A stretch of DNA of 64,000 nt, from positions 152,011 to 216,010 of the forward strand of contig JAZQZZ010000049.1 of assembly GCA_045634305.1 (NCBI GenBank), given 5' to 3'. Positions within the stretch are counted from its first letter, which is position 1, and each line of letters begins with the position of its first letter. The stretch is from HGM04593 sp045634305 (GTDB taxonomy: Bacteria > Bacteroidota > Bacteroidia > Bacteroidales > Bacteroidaceae). Shown here one piece after another: positions 15,675 through 24,370 of the stretch. Position numbers and translations under genes: made by a program. Below the pieces are notes generated by a model, which saw nothing but the letters and a program-made list of their open reading frames with translations, was not told the DNA's origin and made no database searches.

Positions 15675-16949
15675 ATGAAAAAGTTAGTTTTATTTTTATT
15701 GTTGACATCTCCCCTTTTGGCTTTGGCTCAGGCCGACGATATGTACTTCGTGCCAAAGAAAGAGAAAACAGTACTTGTCGTGAAGAGTGCCGAGGAGGTC
15801 TATTTTGCCGACGACGACAATCTGGTTACCGATGTGGAGTATTACGACGATTATGCCGATACGGACTATTCCGGCGATGACGTAGAGACCGCTTATTTTA
15901 CCAACGATCTCTATGACCTTGTCGATGATTACACCTACTCCAACCGTATTGTCCGTTTCCAGTCGCCACGCCGACTGCTCTCAAGTACCCTTTATTGGGA
16001 TTTGAAGTATAATTGCGGAATAAATGACTGGCTCGTGTATGACAACGGCCACACAGTCTACGTCTATCCTACTGCAAACAACTTCTTTTACGGTGACCCA
16101 TATTATTATAACAGGGTGAATATCTGGAATTGGGATACATACCATTGGTATTATCCTTATTACAGCCACAACTATTGGTGGAACCATCACAATTACTATT
16201 GGAACCACCGCAATCACTATTGGGCTCACCACAATCACTATTGGCACAAGCCCTATTATGGATATCACGGCCACAATTCACACAATCTCTCGTGGAAACC
16301 AATCAATCGCAGGGCTGATATCCCTACCAATGGCAGCATTGCAAGCAAGCCCCGTCGTGAACAACCGGTACGTTCTATAGCAGGCAGTAGCAATCCACGC
16401 CGCGAACAGCATGTACGCACAACTGCAGGTGGCCGCAATCCGCGTCGCGAGCAGCCCGTACGCACAGTGAACAGCAGTAATTCACGCCGTGAGCAACAGG
16501 TACGCACCACGACAGGTGGCAACAATCCGCGTCGCGAACAACAGGTGCGCACAACAACCGGTAGCCGTCAGCAAACAATGCGTACTTCTGCAGGCAGTAA
16601 CAATGCACGTCGTGAACAGCAGGTCCGTACATCTGTAAACAGCAGCAATGTCAAGCGTGAGTCAACCAACAGGTCTTCCGGAGGTTACAGCCGTCCTAGC
16701 AGCACCAGCGTTACACGTTCGGGTGGCAACAACCGTTCCGGTTCCGGCTCAAACAACCGCTCAAGCTACTCATCAGGCTCAAGCAACCGTTCAAGTTCAG
16801 GCAGTCGCTCAAGTTACAGCTCCGGCTCAAGCAGCCGTTCAAGCTACTCGTCGGGCTCAAGCAGCCGCAGTTCGGGTGGTCACTCAAGCTCCGGTGGCAG
16901 CAGAAGTGGCAGTGGCGGTGGTGGTCGCAGTGGCGGTTCGCGCAGATAA
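15675..16949 (+). CDS. Low-complexity secreted repeat protein
   Basis: I recognise no family. The 424-residue product starts with a signal peptide (MKKLVLFLLLTSPLLALAQA) and then has four blocks: an acidic Tyr/Asp region (about 20-90); a region of about 90-150 with a structured look; a block at about 150-205 with repeated W-N/A-H-H-N-Y/H units rich in His, Tyr, Trp and Asn; and about eight repeats of the form NxRREQxVRTTxG at 225-325. The C-terminal 100 residues are almost only Ser, Gly and Arg. The strongly basic tail and His/aromatic block suggest binding of metal, nucleic acid or acidic glycan, but that is inference. A TATTTTTG element at 15635-15642 may be its -7 box. Confidence 0.75.
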   Translation: MKKLVLFLLLTSPLLALAQADDMYFVPKKEKTVLVVKSAEEVYFADDDNLVTDVEYYDDYADTDYSGDDVETAYFTNDLYDLVDDYTYSNRIVRFQSPRRLLSSTLYWDLKYNCGINDWLVYDNGHTVYVYPTANNFFYGDPYYYNRVNIWNWDTYHWYYPYYSHNYWWNHHNYYWNHRNHYWAHHNHYWHKPYYGYHGHNSHNLSWKPINRRADIPTNGSIASKPRREQPVRSIAGSSNPRREQHVRTTAGGRNPRREQPVRTVNSSNSRREQQVRTTTGGNNPRREQQVRTTTGSRQQTMRTSAGSNNARREQQVRTSVNSSNVKRESTNRSSGGYSRPSSTSVTRSGGNNRSGSGSNNRSSYSSGSSNRSSSGSRSSYSSGSSSRSSYSSGSSSRSSGGHSSSGGSRSGSGGGGRSGGSRR

Positions 16950-16996
16950 TATGGCCTAAAAGAAAATTGAAGAACACGCATTAAACGAATATTACT

Positions 16997-18517
16997 ATGA
17001 AACGCTTATTATATATCCTATTCTTGTTGCCTCTTGGTTTGAGTGCACAAAACATGTATAACGTTTCTTCGTTGCTTGACAACGAACTCATTGGAACAGC
17101 CCGCTTTGTGGGTATGGGTGGATCAATGAGTGCATTAGGTGCCGACCTTTCCACTATGGGTACGAATCCTGCCGGTATGGCAATGTATCGCAGCAGTGAT
17201 TTTACCTTCACTGCAGGCCTCGATTTCAAGAGCAACCGCTCTGACTACGAAGGTGACATTGCAACCGCCAACACCACCAATTTCTATGTAGGCAATGCCG
17301 CTCTTGTCGTTTCTTTGGAACGCGATGGAGATTATCTCAAATTCTTGAACCTTGGCCTCGGCTATCGACGCAAGAATAATCTCAGTAGCGCTTTTGAAAT
17401 GTCCGGTCTCTCAAACGGCTATTCCCAACAATTTGTAATAGATGCACTATACAATGATAACCAGTTTGATTTCACAAAACTCAAAAGTTCGATGTATAGT
17501 GATTTCAATTACAGTTGGTTACCTTTGCTAGCCGCCGATGCCGGTCTTTACGATGATGCAATGGAGAATTTCCTTACATATCCCGGTGATTCAATCCTTG
17601 TGTGGTACCCCGATGAACTCGCTTTCTATGAGGAGACACGCGGCGGTGTGAATGTAGTGGATTTCAATCTCTCGGCCAATATCAGCGACCGTGTCTATCT
17701 GGGAGCAACCGTGGGTGTTTCAATGGTCGACTATAACAGATATTCCGAATATCGCGAGGCTGATATGGATGGTGACATCTACGTACTTGAGAACGATAAA
17801 TACATCAAGGGTAGTGGCTTTGACATAAAACTCGGTGCCATATTCCGTCCCTTCAAATATTCTCCATTCAAGATTGGTGTTTCAGTTCACACTCCAACCT
17901 GGTATAATCTGAATGAATACAGCTCTGCAACAATAACAGGCCCTTATGGAGACCGTTACACTACAACTGACCATGCTTTGTACAGCGGTTTGCTGAACGT
18001 CAAGAGCTCATTGAGGACTCCATGGCGCTACAACGCCTCAATGGCTTATACATTCAGTTCACACTTTGCACTCAATGCCGAGTATGAATATGCCGATTAC
18101 GCAAAGTCAAAGTTCCTTGGACGTGGTGATGTTGTCAAGGCGCAGAACGAAGAGTTCGAGTGCAACATGAAGGGACAGCACACAGTGCGTGTGGGTGCCG
18201 AAATCAATGCCGATGGATTTGCCGTACGTGCGGGTTACAACTACATCACAGCACCTTTTGCAAACGACGCCTTTAAGTACATGTATAATGCTTCGGCAAC
18301 AGAAACTTCGACCGATTACATGAACCGTTTCGGCAAGAATATCGTTACAGTAGGTCTGGGATGGCGCGACACACTCTTCTATTTGGATTTTGCATATAAA
18401 CTGGAGTTGCAGAAAGCCGAGTTCTATCCTTTCTACGATTTCGATTATCCCAATCCGGGAGCTTCCGTCAACAGTATAAATCACTCTGTAGTGGCTACGG
18501 TGGGAGTGCGTATCTGA
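16997..18517 (+). CDS. Outer-membrane protein, OmpP1/FadL-like ('hemin receptor' type)
   Basis: The product (506 residues) has a signal peptide ending LGLSAQN and the N-terminal signature GTARFVGMGGSMSALGADLS followed by TNPAGMAMYRSSDF, typical of Bacteroidetes FadL/OMPP1-family barrels often labelled hemin receptor. Alternating aromatic strands run to the C-terminus, which ends VATVGVRI. It would move hydrophobic substrates across the outer membrane; the hemin label is unproved. It starts 47 bp after the repeat protein and may be co-transcribed with it. Confidence 0.85.
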   Translation: MKRLLYILFLLPLGLSAQNMYNVSSLLDNELIGTARFVGMGGSMSALGADLSTMGTNPAGMAMYRSSDFTFTAGLDFKSNRSDYEGDIATANTTNFYVGNAALVVSLERDGDYLKFLNLGLGYRRKNNLSSAFEMSGLSNGYSQQFVIDALYNDNQFDFTKLKSSMYSDFNYSWLPLLAADAGLYDDAMENFLTYPGDSILVWYPDELAFYEETRGGVNVVDFNLSANISDRVYLGATVGVSMVDYNRYSEYREADMDGDIYVLENDKYIKGSGFDIKLGAIFRPFKYSPFKIGVSVHTPTWYNLNEYSSATITGPYGDRYTTTDHALYSGLLNVKSSLRTPWRYNASMAYTFSSHFALNAEYEYADYAKSKFLGRGDVVKAQNEEFECNMKGQHTVRVGAEINADGFAVRAGYNYITAPFANDAFKYMYNASATETSTDYMNRFGKNIVTVGLGWRDTLFYLDFAYKLELQKAEFYPFYDFDYPNPGASVNSINHSVVATVGVRI

Positions 18518-18534
18518 TAATATGATTGTCATAT

Positions 18535-18577
18535 AAAACGAATGGAGCGGATTGTAAAAGACCGCTCCATTCGTTTT
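18535..18577. terminator. Bidirectional terminator between convergent genes
   Basis: A 16-bp perfect stem, AAAACGAATGGAGCGG (18535-18550) with CCGCTCCATTCGTTTT (18562-18577). It reaches into the stop codon of the minus-strand DUF4421 gene. Confidence 0.9.
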
Positions 18578-19625
18578 ATTTCCTGCGCCAGAAGTTGAAT
18601 CCTACATACACTTCCAACAGACCGAATCCGTTTGAGATATTCAGCGGTTTCTTGTGGTAATAGAATGTGTGTGATTCAAGCGATGCGCCGGCATAGTATC
18701 TTTGGTTGTTGTATACCAGTGCCGCTCGAGTGGTAAAGTCCATATTCACGCTCCCTTGCACCTTCTCTTCTCCGCTATAATTCAGTTTGGTCTGTTTGTA
18801 ACCTACAGATGGCTCAAACGATATGCCCCCAAGGAAATTCTTTGCAAATGCCCAATTGTATGCATATCCAAGGCTTATGCTGAAATCATTGTAAAGGGCT
18901 CTTCTGTATTTGAGTTCCTCTTTTAGTTTCATCCCGGTGAACGATTCAACCTTTTCGTGGTCAAAAGTGAAATCCTGTCGGTTATATCCTACTCCCACTA
19001 TCAATGAACCCGCACTCACACGCTGTATTGTCGACTGGCCATATGCAGCACCATATGAAAAACGTTTGTTGAATGCATATCGTAACCCAATGCCCAACTG
19101 TTTCACGGTAAGCACATCCTCTTCTGATATGTTGCCTGGTAACTGTTTGTCGCCGTCGTATAACCCTTTAATGTCACTTATGCGATATCCCTCGCTCCCA
19201 TTCCTGTAGAACAGGTCAAGCGCGAATCGGGCAGAGTAGAGGCTCGTGTTGAACTCTTTCAGCGGACGCCCCTTCTGCAGGTCAATGCTGTAGCCCAGAA
19301 TGAGCCACCTCCAACCGATGTTCAGGGTCACCTTATTGCGGTTCTCGGGCAAAATGCCTATGCTTTGACCGTCATTACCCAATCTGTAGTGTTCATAACT
19401 GAATGAATACTCTGGCATGAATGTCATGTTGTAAAGGTTCTTCTCAACGTAGGCAGTGTCCACGTCGTTCAACACGTAATCTACGAAATCAAATGTGCCG
19501 GTTACGAATTTCTTAACCTTGTCAATACCTCTTTCCTGTGCTGGGGCGTGGATGCAAAGCAACAGAGCAATAACCATAGTTATTGTTCTGCCAATCATGA
19601 TATAGCCGTGGGCGGTTTTTCTCAT
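18576..19625 (-). CDS. DUF4421 family outer-membrane barrel-like protein
   Basis: The product (349 residues) has a hydrophobic signal region ending near IHAPAQE, then TFDFVDYVLNDVDTAYVEKN, a lead-in typical of DUF4421 proteins of Bacteroidales. The remainder is rich in alternating aromatic strands (YSFSYEHYRLG, VGFNFWRRK at the end) and is likely an outer-membrane barrel; function unknown. The ATG at 19625 gives a ten-residue longer N-terminus than the ATG at 19598; both are possible. It starts one base after the oxidoreductase stop and closes a five-gene operon. Confidence 0.82.
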   Translation of the reverse strand: MRKTAHGYIMIGRTITMVIALLLCIHAPAQERGIDKVKKFVTGTFDFVDYVLNDVDTAYVEKNLYNMTFMPEYSFSYEHYRLGNDGQSIGILPENRNKVTLNIGWRWLILGYSIDLQKGRPLKEFNTSLYSARFALDLFYRNGSEGYRISDIKGLYDGDKQLPGNISEEDVLTVKQLGIGLRYAFNKRFSYGAAYGQSTIQRVSAGSLIVGVGYNRQDFTFDHEKVESFTGMKLKEELKYRRALYNDFSISLGYAYNWAFAKNFLGGISFEPSVGYKQTKLNYSGEEKVQGSVNMDFTTRAALVYNNQRYYAGASLESHTFYYHKKPLNISNGFGLLEVYVGFNFWRRK

Positions 19626-19626
19626 T

Positions 19627-20607
19627 TCAGATTATTTTGTCAAGAATCTTGTCGAGAACCCAGTTTGTGGGTGTCGCGCTCACGCTGTCGCATTCGCAAT
19701 GCCCGATGCACTGTATGTGCTCGACTATGTTGCGTATGAGCGGGAGCTGTACATATGGCGGGTTGGGCACGTTGAATTGCTGTGTTCCGTTTATTGTTCG
19801 AAGTTCAATAGGCTCGAATGTGAATACCGAGAACTTCAGACACCCCTTGCTGCCGAAAATCTCAATATGGTCCTCGCGCGACGATTCGTCCGAGACAAAA
19901 CACCATGACCCCGAGCCCGGTATACCGCTCTCGAACTTGAAGCATGCACTCACCGTGTCCTCGGCCTTGTATAGTCCGCCGCGGTTGGTGCTGTATCCTT
20001 CGGCAAAGAGTATGCAACCGAACATCTCCTGCAACAGGTCAATCTGGTGTGGGGCAAGGTCATAGAAGTATCCGCCACCGGCAATGTCTGGGTTCACTCG
20101 CCATGGCAGGTTCTCGCGGTTGTAGTCAAGGTCGCGTGGGGGAACTGCAAAACGGATCTGCACGTTCAGTACCTTGCCAATCTGTGGCAACAGCTCCTTT
20201 ACCTTCTGGAAATAGGGCAGGTAACGGCGGTAGTATGCCACAAAACAGGGAACGCCTGTCTCCCTTGATACTCTGTTTATGCGTGTGCAGTCCTCATAGT
20301 TTGCCGCGAGCGGCTTTTCCACATATACAGGCTTGCCCGCTTTCATGGACATTATGGCAAATGTGGCGTGTGACGATGGTGGTGTGGCAATGTACACAGC
20401 ATTCACTTCGGGGTCGTCTATGAGTGCCTGTGCATCGGTGTACCAATGCGGTATGTTATGTCGCTTTGCATACTCCTTGGTCTTCTCTTTATCCCGTCCC
20501 ATAACGGCAACAACCTCCGAGCCTTTAATCAGCGGAAAAGCTGGTCCGCTTTTCTTCTCTGTAGCCTCGCCACAGCCTATAAAACCCCATTTGACAGTAA
20601 TGTTCAT
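19627..20607 (-). CDS. Gfo/Idh/MocA family oxidoreductase
   Basis: The product (326 residues) is a cytosolic NAD(P)-dependent dehydrogenase. The Rossmann motif WGFIGCGEATE is at the N-terminus, the family motif VEKPLAANYEDC near 95-106, and the catalytic-region YDLAPHQIDLL near 180. The substrate, probably a sugar or cyclitol, cannot be named. I chose the ATG at 20607; the upstream frame runs back into the porin gene. It lies between two outer-membrane protein genes, 13 bp after the porin stop and 1 bp before DUF4421. Confidence 0.9.
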   Translation of the reverse strand: MNITVKWGFIGCGEATEKKSGPAFPLIKGSEVVAVMGRDKEKTKEYAKRHNIPHWYTDAQALIDDPEVNAVYIATPPSSHATFAIMSMKAGKPVYVEKPLAANYEDCTRINRVSRETGVPCFVAYYRRYLPYFQKVKELLPQIGKVLNVQIRFAVPPRDLDYNRENLPWRVNPDIAGGGYFYDLAPHQIDLLQEMFGCILFAEGYSTNRGGLYKAEDTVSACFKFESGIPGSGSWCFVSDESSREDHIEIFGSKGCLKFSVFTFEPIELRTINGTQQFNVPNPPYVQLPLIRNIVEHIQCIGHCECDSVSATPTNWVLDKILDKII

Positions 20608-20620
20608 AGTAGGTCCCCTT

Positions 20621-22735
20621 TTAGTTATAGAAATTCCACGACAGGCCGAACCATAGTACTGATGGTGCCAGCGGGTGGTGTGGAACAAGGAAATAGTTGC
20701 TGCTGCCCAATCCTTTGTTCACATGGTAATATTTTACATAGAAACGTGCCTGTTTCAACAAGAAGTTCGCATATACCGTTGCAACAGGGTAGTTGCCGAT
20801 CTTTATCCTGTTTTCCTGGTTCTGCTGCACAAACTGTCCCAATGCCGGCATATACTCAGGTGCATAATAGCTTGTGAAGTACCATGCGTCAGCGCCGATT
20901 TCGGTGTGCAGTACCTTGGCGATAACGAACTTCAGATATATGTTGGCATATGCGTTGAATGCCGGTAGCGGCAATACGGCCTGGTTGCTGCTGTACTGGT
21001 ATGTCATTTCTGTGTTCACATTCAATATGCCATATTTGAAATCCTGTTTCAGTGACGCGGCAATCACCTGTATGTTCCCGCTCTCCTGCTGTACGTTGAA
21101 ACGGTTCAGGTAATCGGTCCTGTTGGGCGCAAGGATTGAATTGTTGGCAATGTAGGTGTAGTTCTTCACATTCTCAAGCTTTACGTTAAGCGCTGTTCTT
21201 GTGAATGGGACCTCTATACTTCCCTCAATGCGTGTTCTGAACTCCTTTGCAAGGTCATTGTCCCACCAGAAGTGCTCGGAGTGGTAGTGACGGTAGTAGA
21301 ACGACGGCTTGTTGTTCTTCACGAACGCTTTCGCCTTGATGTTTATATCCTTTTTCCACAGTCTGAAGTTGAAGTCAATGCCGCCGTCGAGAGAGAAAGA
21401 ACCCAAATCGGCTCCAATGACTGCAGTGGAGCCTTCGGCATGGTATCGCAGATGCTTGCCGCGTGTACTTGTTATTGCTCCTCCCACATACAGTGAGTGT
21501 TCATTGTATGCCTTTACATACTCCTGCTGGTTGCCTGTGATGGTGTCGGGCAGGCGGTATCGGTCATATCTATGCTCGGCAAAAGCAGTGATGTTTGCAA
21601 AAGCCCACCTTCTGAATCCTTCGCGCATCGACAGGGCAATCCTGTTGTCGATTGAAAGGTCATTAGTGTTGTCTACCGAATCGTGCGGCAGATATGTATC
21701 GGCGTAATAGTTTCTTGGCAGCCTGTAGTTGATGTATTCGTGGCGCAGATGCGAAATGTCAGCTGTGTGTGTCAGACGTGCAACATTTATGAACTCTGTG
21801 GCAACGGAATCTTCCTTGTTTACAGCTTTGCCCAATGCTTTTATGGAGTCCGAAGTGGCAATTGCCGCTGTGTCTGCGGTTATTTTCTCACGGTAATATC
21901 CCCAGTTGTAGTTGTGTGTGAAATATACGCTGTATACATCGTTCCTGCTCCATGTGGCATCCAATTTTACAGGAATGTCACCGGTTCCCATGTTGGCACC
22001 TCCACCTTCAGTCTCTTCGGGACGTGTGATGTAACGGTCGTCTGTTATACCACCGTTCTCTCTAATCTTCATCTTGTAGCGGCTTGCCAACAGATGATAG
22101 TTGTATCTGTCACTCCTGTAGAACGAGAAGAGCGAGAAGTTTATGAGTGATGTCGATTGTTTGTCATATCGTCCGCGGCCATAGAGGTAGTCAAAGAGGA
22201 AACCGACTCCAAAATGCTTTCCCGCATTTGTGGTAAAGTATGCCCTGAAGCGGTCATCGCCGTCAACCTTGTTGCCCGATGAGTGGTAGCTCAGGTTCGT
22301 ATATGGCGATTTGGTGTCAGTGAAAATGAACCTGTCCGGTGTGGTGTAGAAATAGTCGTACGGCTGCAGGAAATCATAGGTGGTTGTTGTGGGGCGGTTG
22401 AAGTAGATTCTGCTCTCTCTTGGCGTACCCATGTTGCCAAGGTAGTTGTATTCGCCGTTCACGCCCTCGGTGAGGTGCCAATTCTGGAACATGAATTGCA
22501 GCGTGTCTGCGTTTATTTCCATTTTCTCGCCGAATCGGCTGTCAATTTTCCATTGATGTATTTCCCTTGGAGCAATAACCTTCTTTTTCGTACTGTCCTG
22601 GGGATTGTTCTTGAATGGACTGAATACTTCGCCATGCCCCAGTCCGCCTCCGGCGTCTGTCATCTTCTTGAAACTCTGTCCGCTTACAATGACGGGCAGT
22701 GCAAGAAGTAGCATGCATAGTATTCTTCTTGTCAT
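20621..22735 (-). CDS. Putative porin (Porin_10-like, 704 aa)
   Basis: The product has a signal peptide (ILCMLLLALPVIVSGQ), a Lys/Pro-rich linker (KNNPQDSTKKKVIAPREIHQWKI would be too long to quote in full; it lies at about 40-65) and a long region of aromatic beta strands ending in WFGLSWNFYN. It resembles the Bacteroidetes 'putative porin' family. The start ATG lies 10 bp after the stop of the small membrane protein gene, so the two are coupled. Its cargo is unknown. Confidence 0.85.
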   Translation of the reverse strand: MTRRILCMLLLALPVIVSGQSFKKMTDAGGGLGHGEVFSPFKNNPQDSTKKKVIAPREIHQWKIDSRFGEKMEINADTLQFMFQNWHLTEGVNGEYNYLGNMGTPRESRIYFNRPTTTTYDFLQPYDYFYTTPDRFIFTDTKSPYTNLSYHSSGNKVDGDDRFRAYFTTNAGKHFGVGFLFDYLYGRGRYDKQSTSLINFSLFSFYRSDRYNYHLLASRYKMKIRENGGITDDRYITRPEETEGGGANMGTGDIPVKLDATWSRNDVYSVYFTHNYNWGYYREKITADTAAIATSDSIKALGKAVNKEDSVATEFINVARLTHTADISHLRHEYINYRLPRNYYADTYLPHDSVDNTNDLSIDNRIALSMREGFRRWAFANITAFAEHRYDRYRLPDTITGNQQEYVKAYNEHSLYVGGAITSTRGKHLRYHAEGSTAVIGADLGSFSLDGGIDFNFRLWKKDINIKAKAFVKNNKPSFYYRHYHSEHFWWDNDLAKEFRTRIEGSIEVPFTRTALNVKLENVKNYTYIANNSILAPNRTDYLNRFNVQQESGNIQVIAASLKQDFKYGILNVNTEMTYQYSSNQAVLPLPAFNAYANIYLKFVIAKVLHTEIGADAWYFTSYYAPEYMPALGQFVQQNQENRIKIGNYPVATVYANFLLKQARFYVKYYHVNKGLGSSNYFLVPHHPLAPSVLWFGLSWNFYN

Positions 22736-22744
22736 TTTTGCCTT

Positions 22745-22915
22745 TCAATTTACGAAACGGAGTATGAACTCCATAATCTTCAATGCCATAGCTGTCATTC
22801 CGGCAATTACAAAACCGTTGCCCTGGCCATCGGCAAGGAACAACACAAAAGTTACGGCTGCTCCAATGAGGAACAGCACGTTCAATATATATCTTATCTT
22901 GTCAACGGTTCTCAT
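22745..22915 (-). CDS. Small membrane protein (56 aa)
   Basis: This short ORF begins MRTVDKIRYILNVLFLIGA and ends ILRFVN. It has two hydrophobic segments at about 10-28 and 34-52 joined by LADGQGN, so it is a predicted two-helix inner-membrane protein. Its ATG overlaps the DUF4468 stop by 4 bp (ATGA), and its stop lies 10 bp before the porin start. This tight coupling and the clean hydrophobic pattern are the main evidence for a real gene. I do not recognise its family. Confidence 0.78.
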   Translation of the reverse strand: MRTVDKIRYILNVLFLIGAAVTFVLFLADGQGNGFVIAGMTAMALKIMEFILRFVN

Positions 22916-23511
22916 TCGTTCAGTGCTTGTGTGAGTTCGTTTACGAGCTGTTCCTTGAGTTCTATTGTCTTGCGGCGGAACTTGCCCTCGAATTTCTTCA
23001 ATTTGCCCTTCTTGTTGAATGCGTTCTCATCTGTAATCCAATCTTCGGCAATCATCTTTATGCCGCCATTGTCGTCCTCGTCATCATACCAGTAGGTTAT
23101 GCGTGAGAGGTGGAAATTGCAGCAGCCGTCGTCGGCAGTGAGTGTCAGGTAATAGTACATTCTTGCCCTGCTGAGCACGAGGAATGTATTCTTGAAGACG
23201 ATATACTCCTCGCCTTTGATTATGATTGTGCCGGGTTTCTCGCTTTCAAAACGTTTCACTGATATTACCTTTGGCTTTACATAACGGCCGGCAATCCATT
23301 TGTCCACTCTCTCTTCAACCTCCTTGGCTGTGAGACCCTTGGCCGGTATAGTTGTCTCAAAAGTGACTTTGCCGTTCACAACAGGAGCTTCTCCCGCTTC
23401 ATATGCCTCGTTTGCGGCACTCTCTTGTTTTCCGCTTTTCTTGAACAGCTGTGCTTGTGCTCCGGTTGTTGACAACAGCGCCAGAACAAGTATGTATAAA
23501 ATCTTTTTCAT
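22912..23511 (-). CDS. DUF4468 domain-containing exported protein
   Basis: The product (199 residues) has a signal peptide (MKKILYILVLALLSTTGAQAQ) followed by the DUF4468 pattern: VTFETTIPAKGLTAKEVEERVDKWI, then a central EYIVFKNTFLVLSRARMYYYLTL strand region and the ITYWYDD/ITDENAFNKKGKL C-terminus. Function is unknown; such proteins are probably periplasmic or surface. I chose the ATG at 23511 because it begins the signal peptide; a start at 23529 would add six residues. It heads the five-gene operon ending at 18576. Confidence 0.85.
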   Translation of the reverse strand: MKKILYILVLALLSTTGAQAQLFKKSGKQESAANEAYEAGEAPVVNGKVTFETTIPAKGLTAKEVEERVDKWIAGRYVKPKVISVKRFESEKPGTIIIKGEEYIVFKNTFLVLSRARMYYYLTLTADDGCCNFHLSRITYWYDDEDDNGGIKMIAEDWITDENAFNKKGKLKKFEGKFRRKTIELKEQLVNELTQALNE

Positions 23512-23669
23512 GACAAAACAGGTATGCATTTAACCTTGCGAAGATAATACAAAAGTAAAAAGAATGCAAGAAAAAATAGCCTTCTCGTGCTCTTCGTGCT
23601 GTTATAGCATGTTAAATGCGCCCATCGGCCTTCAAAGATGGCGGACGTCGCAAAAATAGTTGCTTATTT

Positions 23670-23700
23670 TTGTGTTTTCTCACAACCTGTATTACTTTTG
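23670..23700 (+). promoter_or_regulatory. Promoter of the PASTA-rluD genes
   Basis: TTG (23670-23672) and TACTTTTG (23693-23700) are 20 bp apart, matching the Bacteroidetes consensus; the gene starts 48 bp downstream. The rest of 23512-23747 holds no gene that I can support; CAAAAGTA at 23550-23557 could be the -7 box of the divergent DUF4468 operon. Confidence 0.75.
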
Positions 23701-23747
23701 CATAATAATGTGAAAAGCACAAGGCTTATACTCATATTGGATTTGTT

Positions 23748-24365
23748 ATGGAAAAGGAAAATACCTCAAAAAAGACCCCGACCCAAACACGGAAGAATAT
23801 ACTCGTCATTGTTCTGAATCTGTTGGCAATGGTTGCTGTAGTGGCCTTGCTGCCATATCTTGCACTGTTGTGGGTCGATAGTTATACCAACCACGATGAG
23901 ACCCGCTCTGTTCCCGATGTCTGTGGCGTGCCGCTCGAAGAGGCCATCGCAACACTCGGTGCCGAGAAGTTGGACTATACGGTAATAGAGCGCCGTTATC
24001 AGGAAAACGCGGCTGAGAATGAAGTCATCATGCAGCACCCTGAAGAGGGTTCGCAAGTTAAGGAAGGCCGTAAGATAGGTCTTGTAATCAATACATCTGT
24101 AAAACCGAAACGTTCAGTGCCTTCGGTCATTGATAACCGCACCTATCGTGAGGCCGAATCCCACATCCTGGCAGCAGGCTTTGTCATTGAGTCGGTAGAG
24201 ACAGTGCCGGGCGAAAAGGATTGGGTGTATGAGTTGCGCTACAACGGTAAACAATTGGTCAATGGCGAGGCAATACCACAAGGTTCTGCGCTGACGGTCG
24301 TTATTGGCAGTGGCGAGGAAAAACCTGATGAAACCCCTGTGTTCGATACGAATTTTGATATCTGA
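23748..24365 (+). CDS. PASTA domain-containing membrane protein
   Basis: The product (205 residues) has a charged N-terminus, one membrane helix at about 18-43 (ILVIVLNLLAMVAVVALLPYL) and two extracytoplasmic PASTA repeats: about 51-118 (SVPDVCGVPLEEAIATL) and 119-192 (SVPSVIDNRTYREAESHIL). PASTA domains bind peptidoglycan fragments or help assembly in the cell envelope. No kinase or transpeptidase domain is attached. Its stop is 5 bp before the rluD-like gene. Confidence 0.9.
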   Translation: MEKENTSKKTPTQTRKNILVIVLNLLAMVAVVALLPYLALLWVDSYTNHDETRSVPDVCGVPLEEAIATLGAEKLDYTVIERRYQENAAENEVIMQHPEEGSQVKEGRKIGLVINTSVKPKRSVPSVIDNRTYREAESHILAAGFVIESVETVPGEKDWVYELRYNGKQLVNGEAIPQGSALTVVIGSGEEKPDETPVFDTNFDI

Positions 24366-24370
24366 GTTAT

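Noticed and set aside
16375..16690. Possible CRISPR-like repeats
   Set aside because: The repeats are in frame, 36-60 bp apart, imperfect, and encode NxRREQ units inside a protein. There is no array structure and no cas gene.
15981..16977. Several ORFs on both strands across the repeat protein
   Set aside because: They arise from the low-complexity codon pattern. Only the plus-strand frame at 15675 has a signal peptide and coherent blocks.
16997..18517. Hemin receptor function
   Set aside because: The annotation label is common for this family, but no heme-binding evidence can be seen and there is no TonB plug domain.
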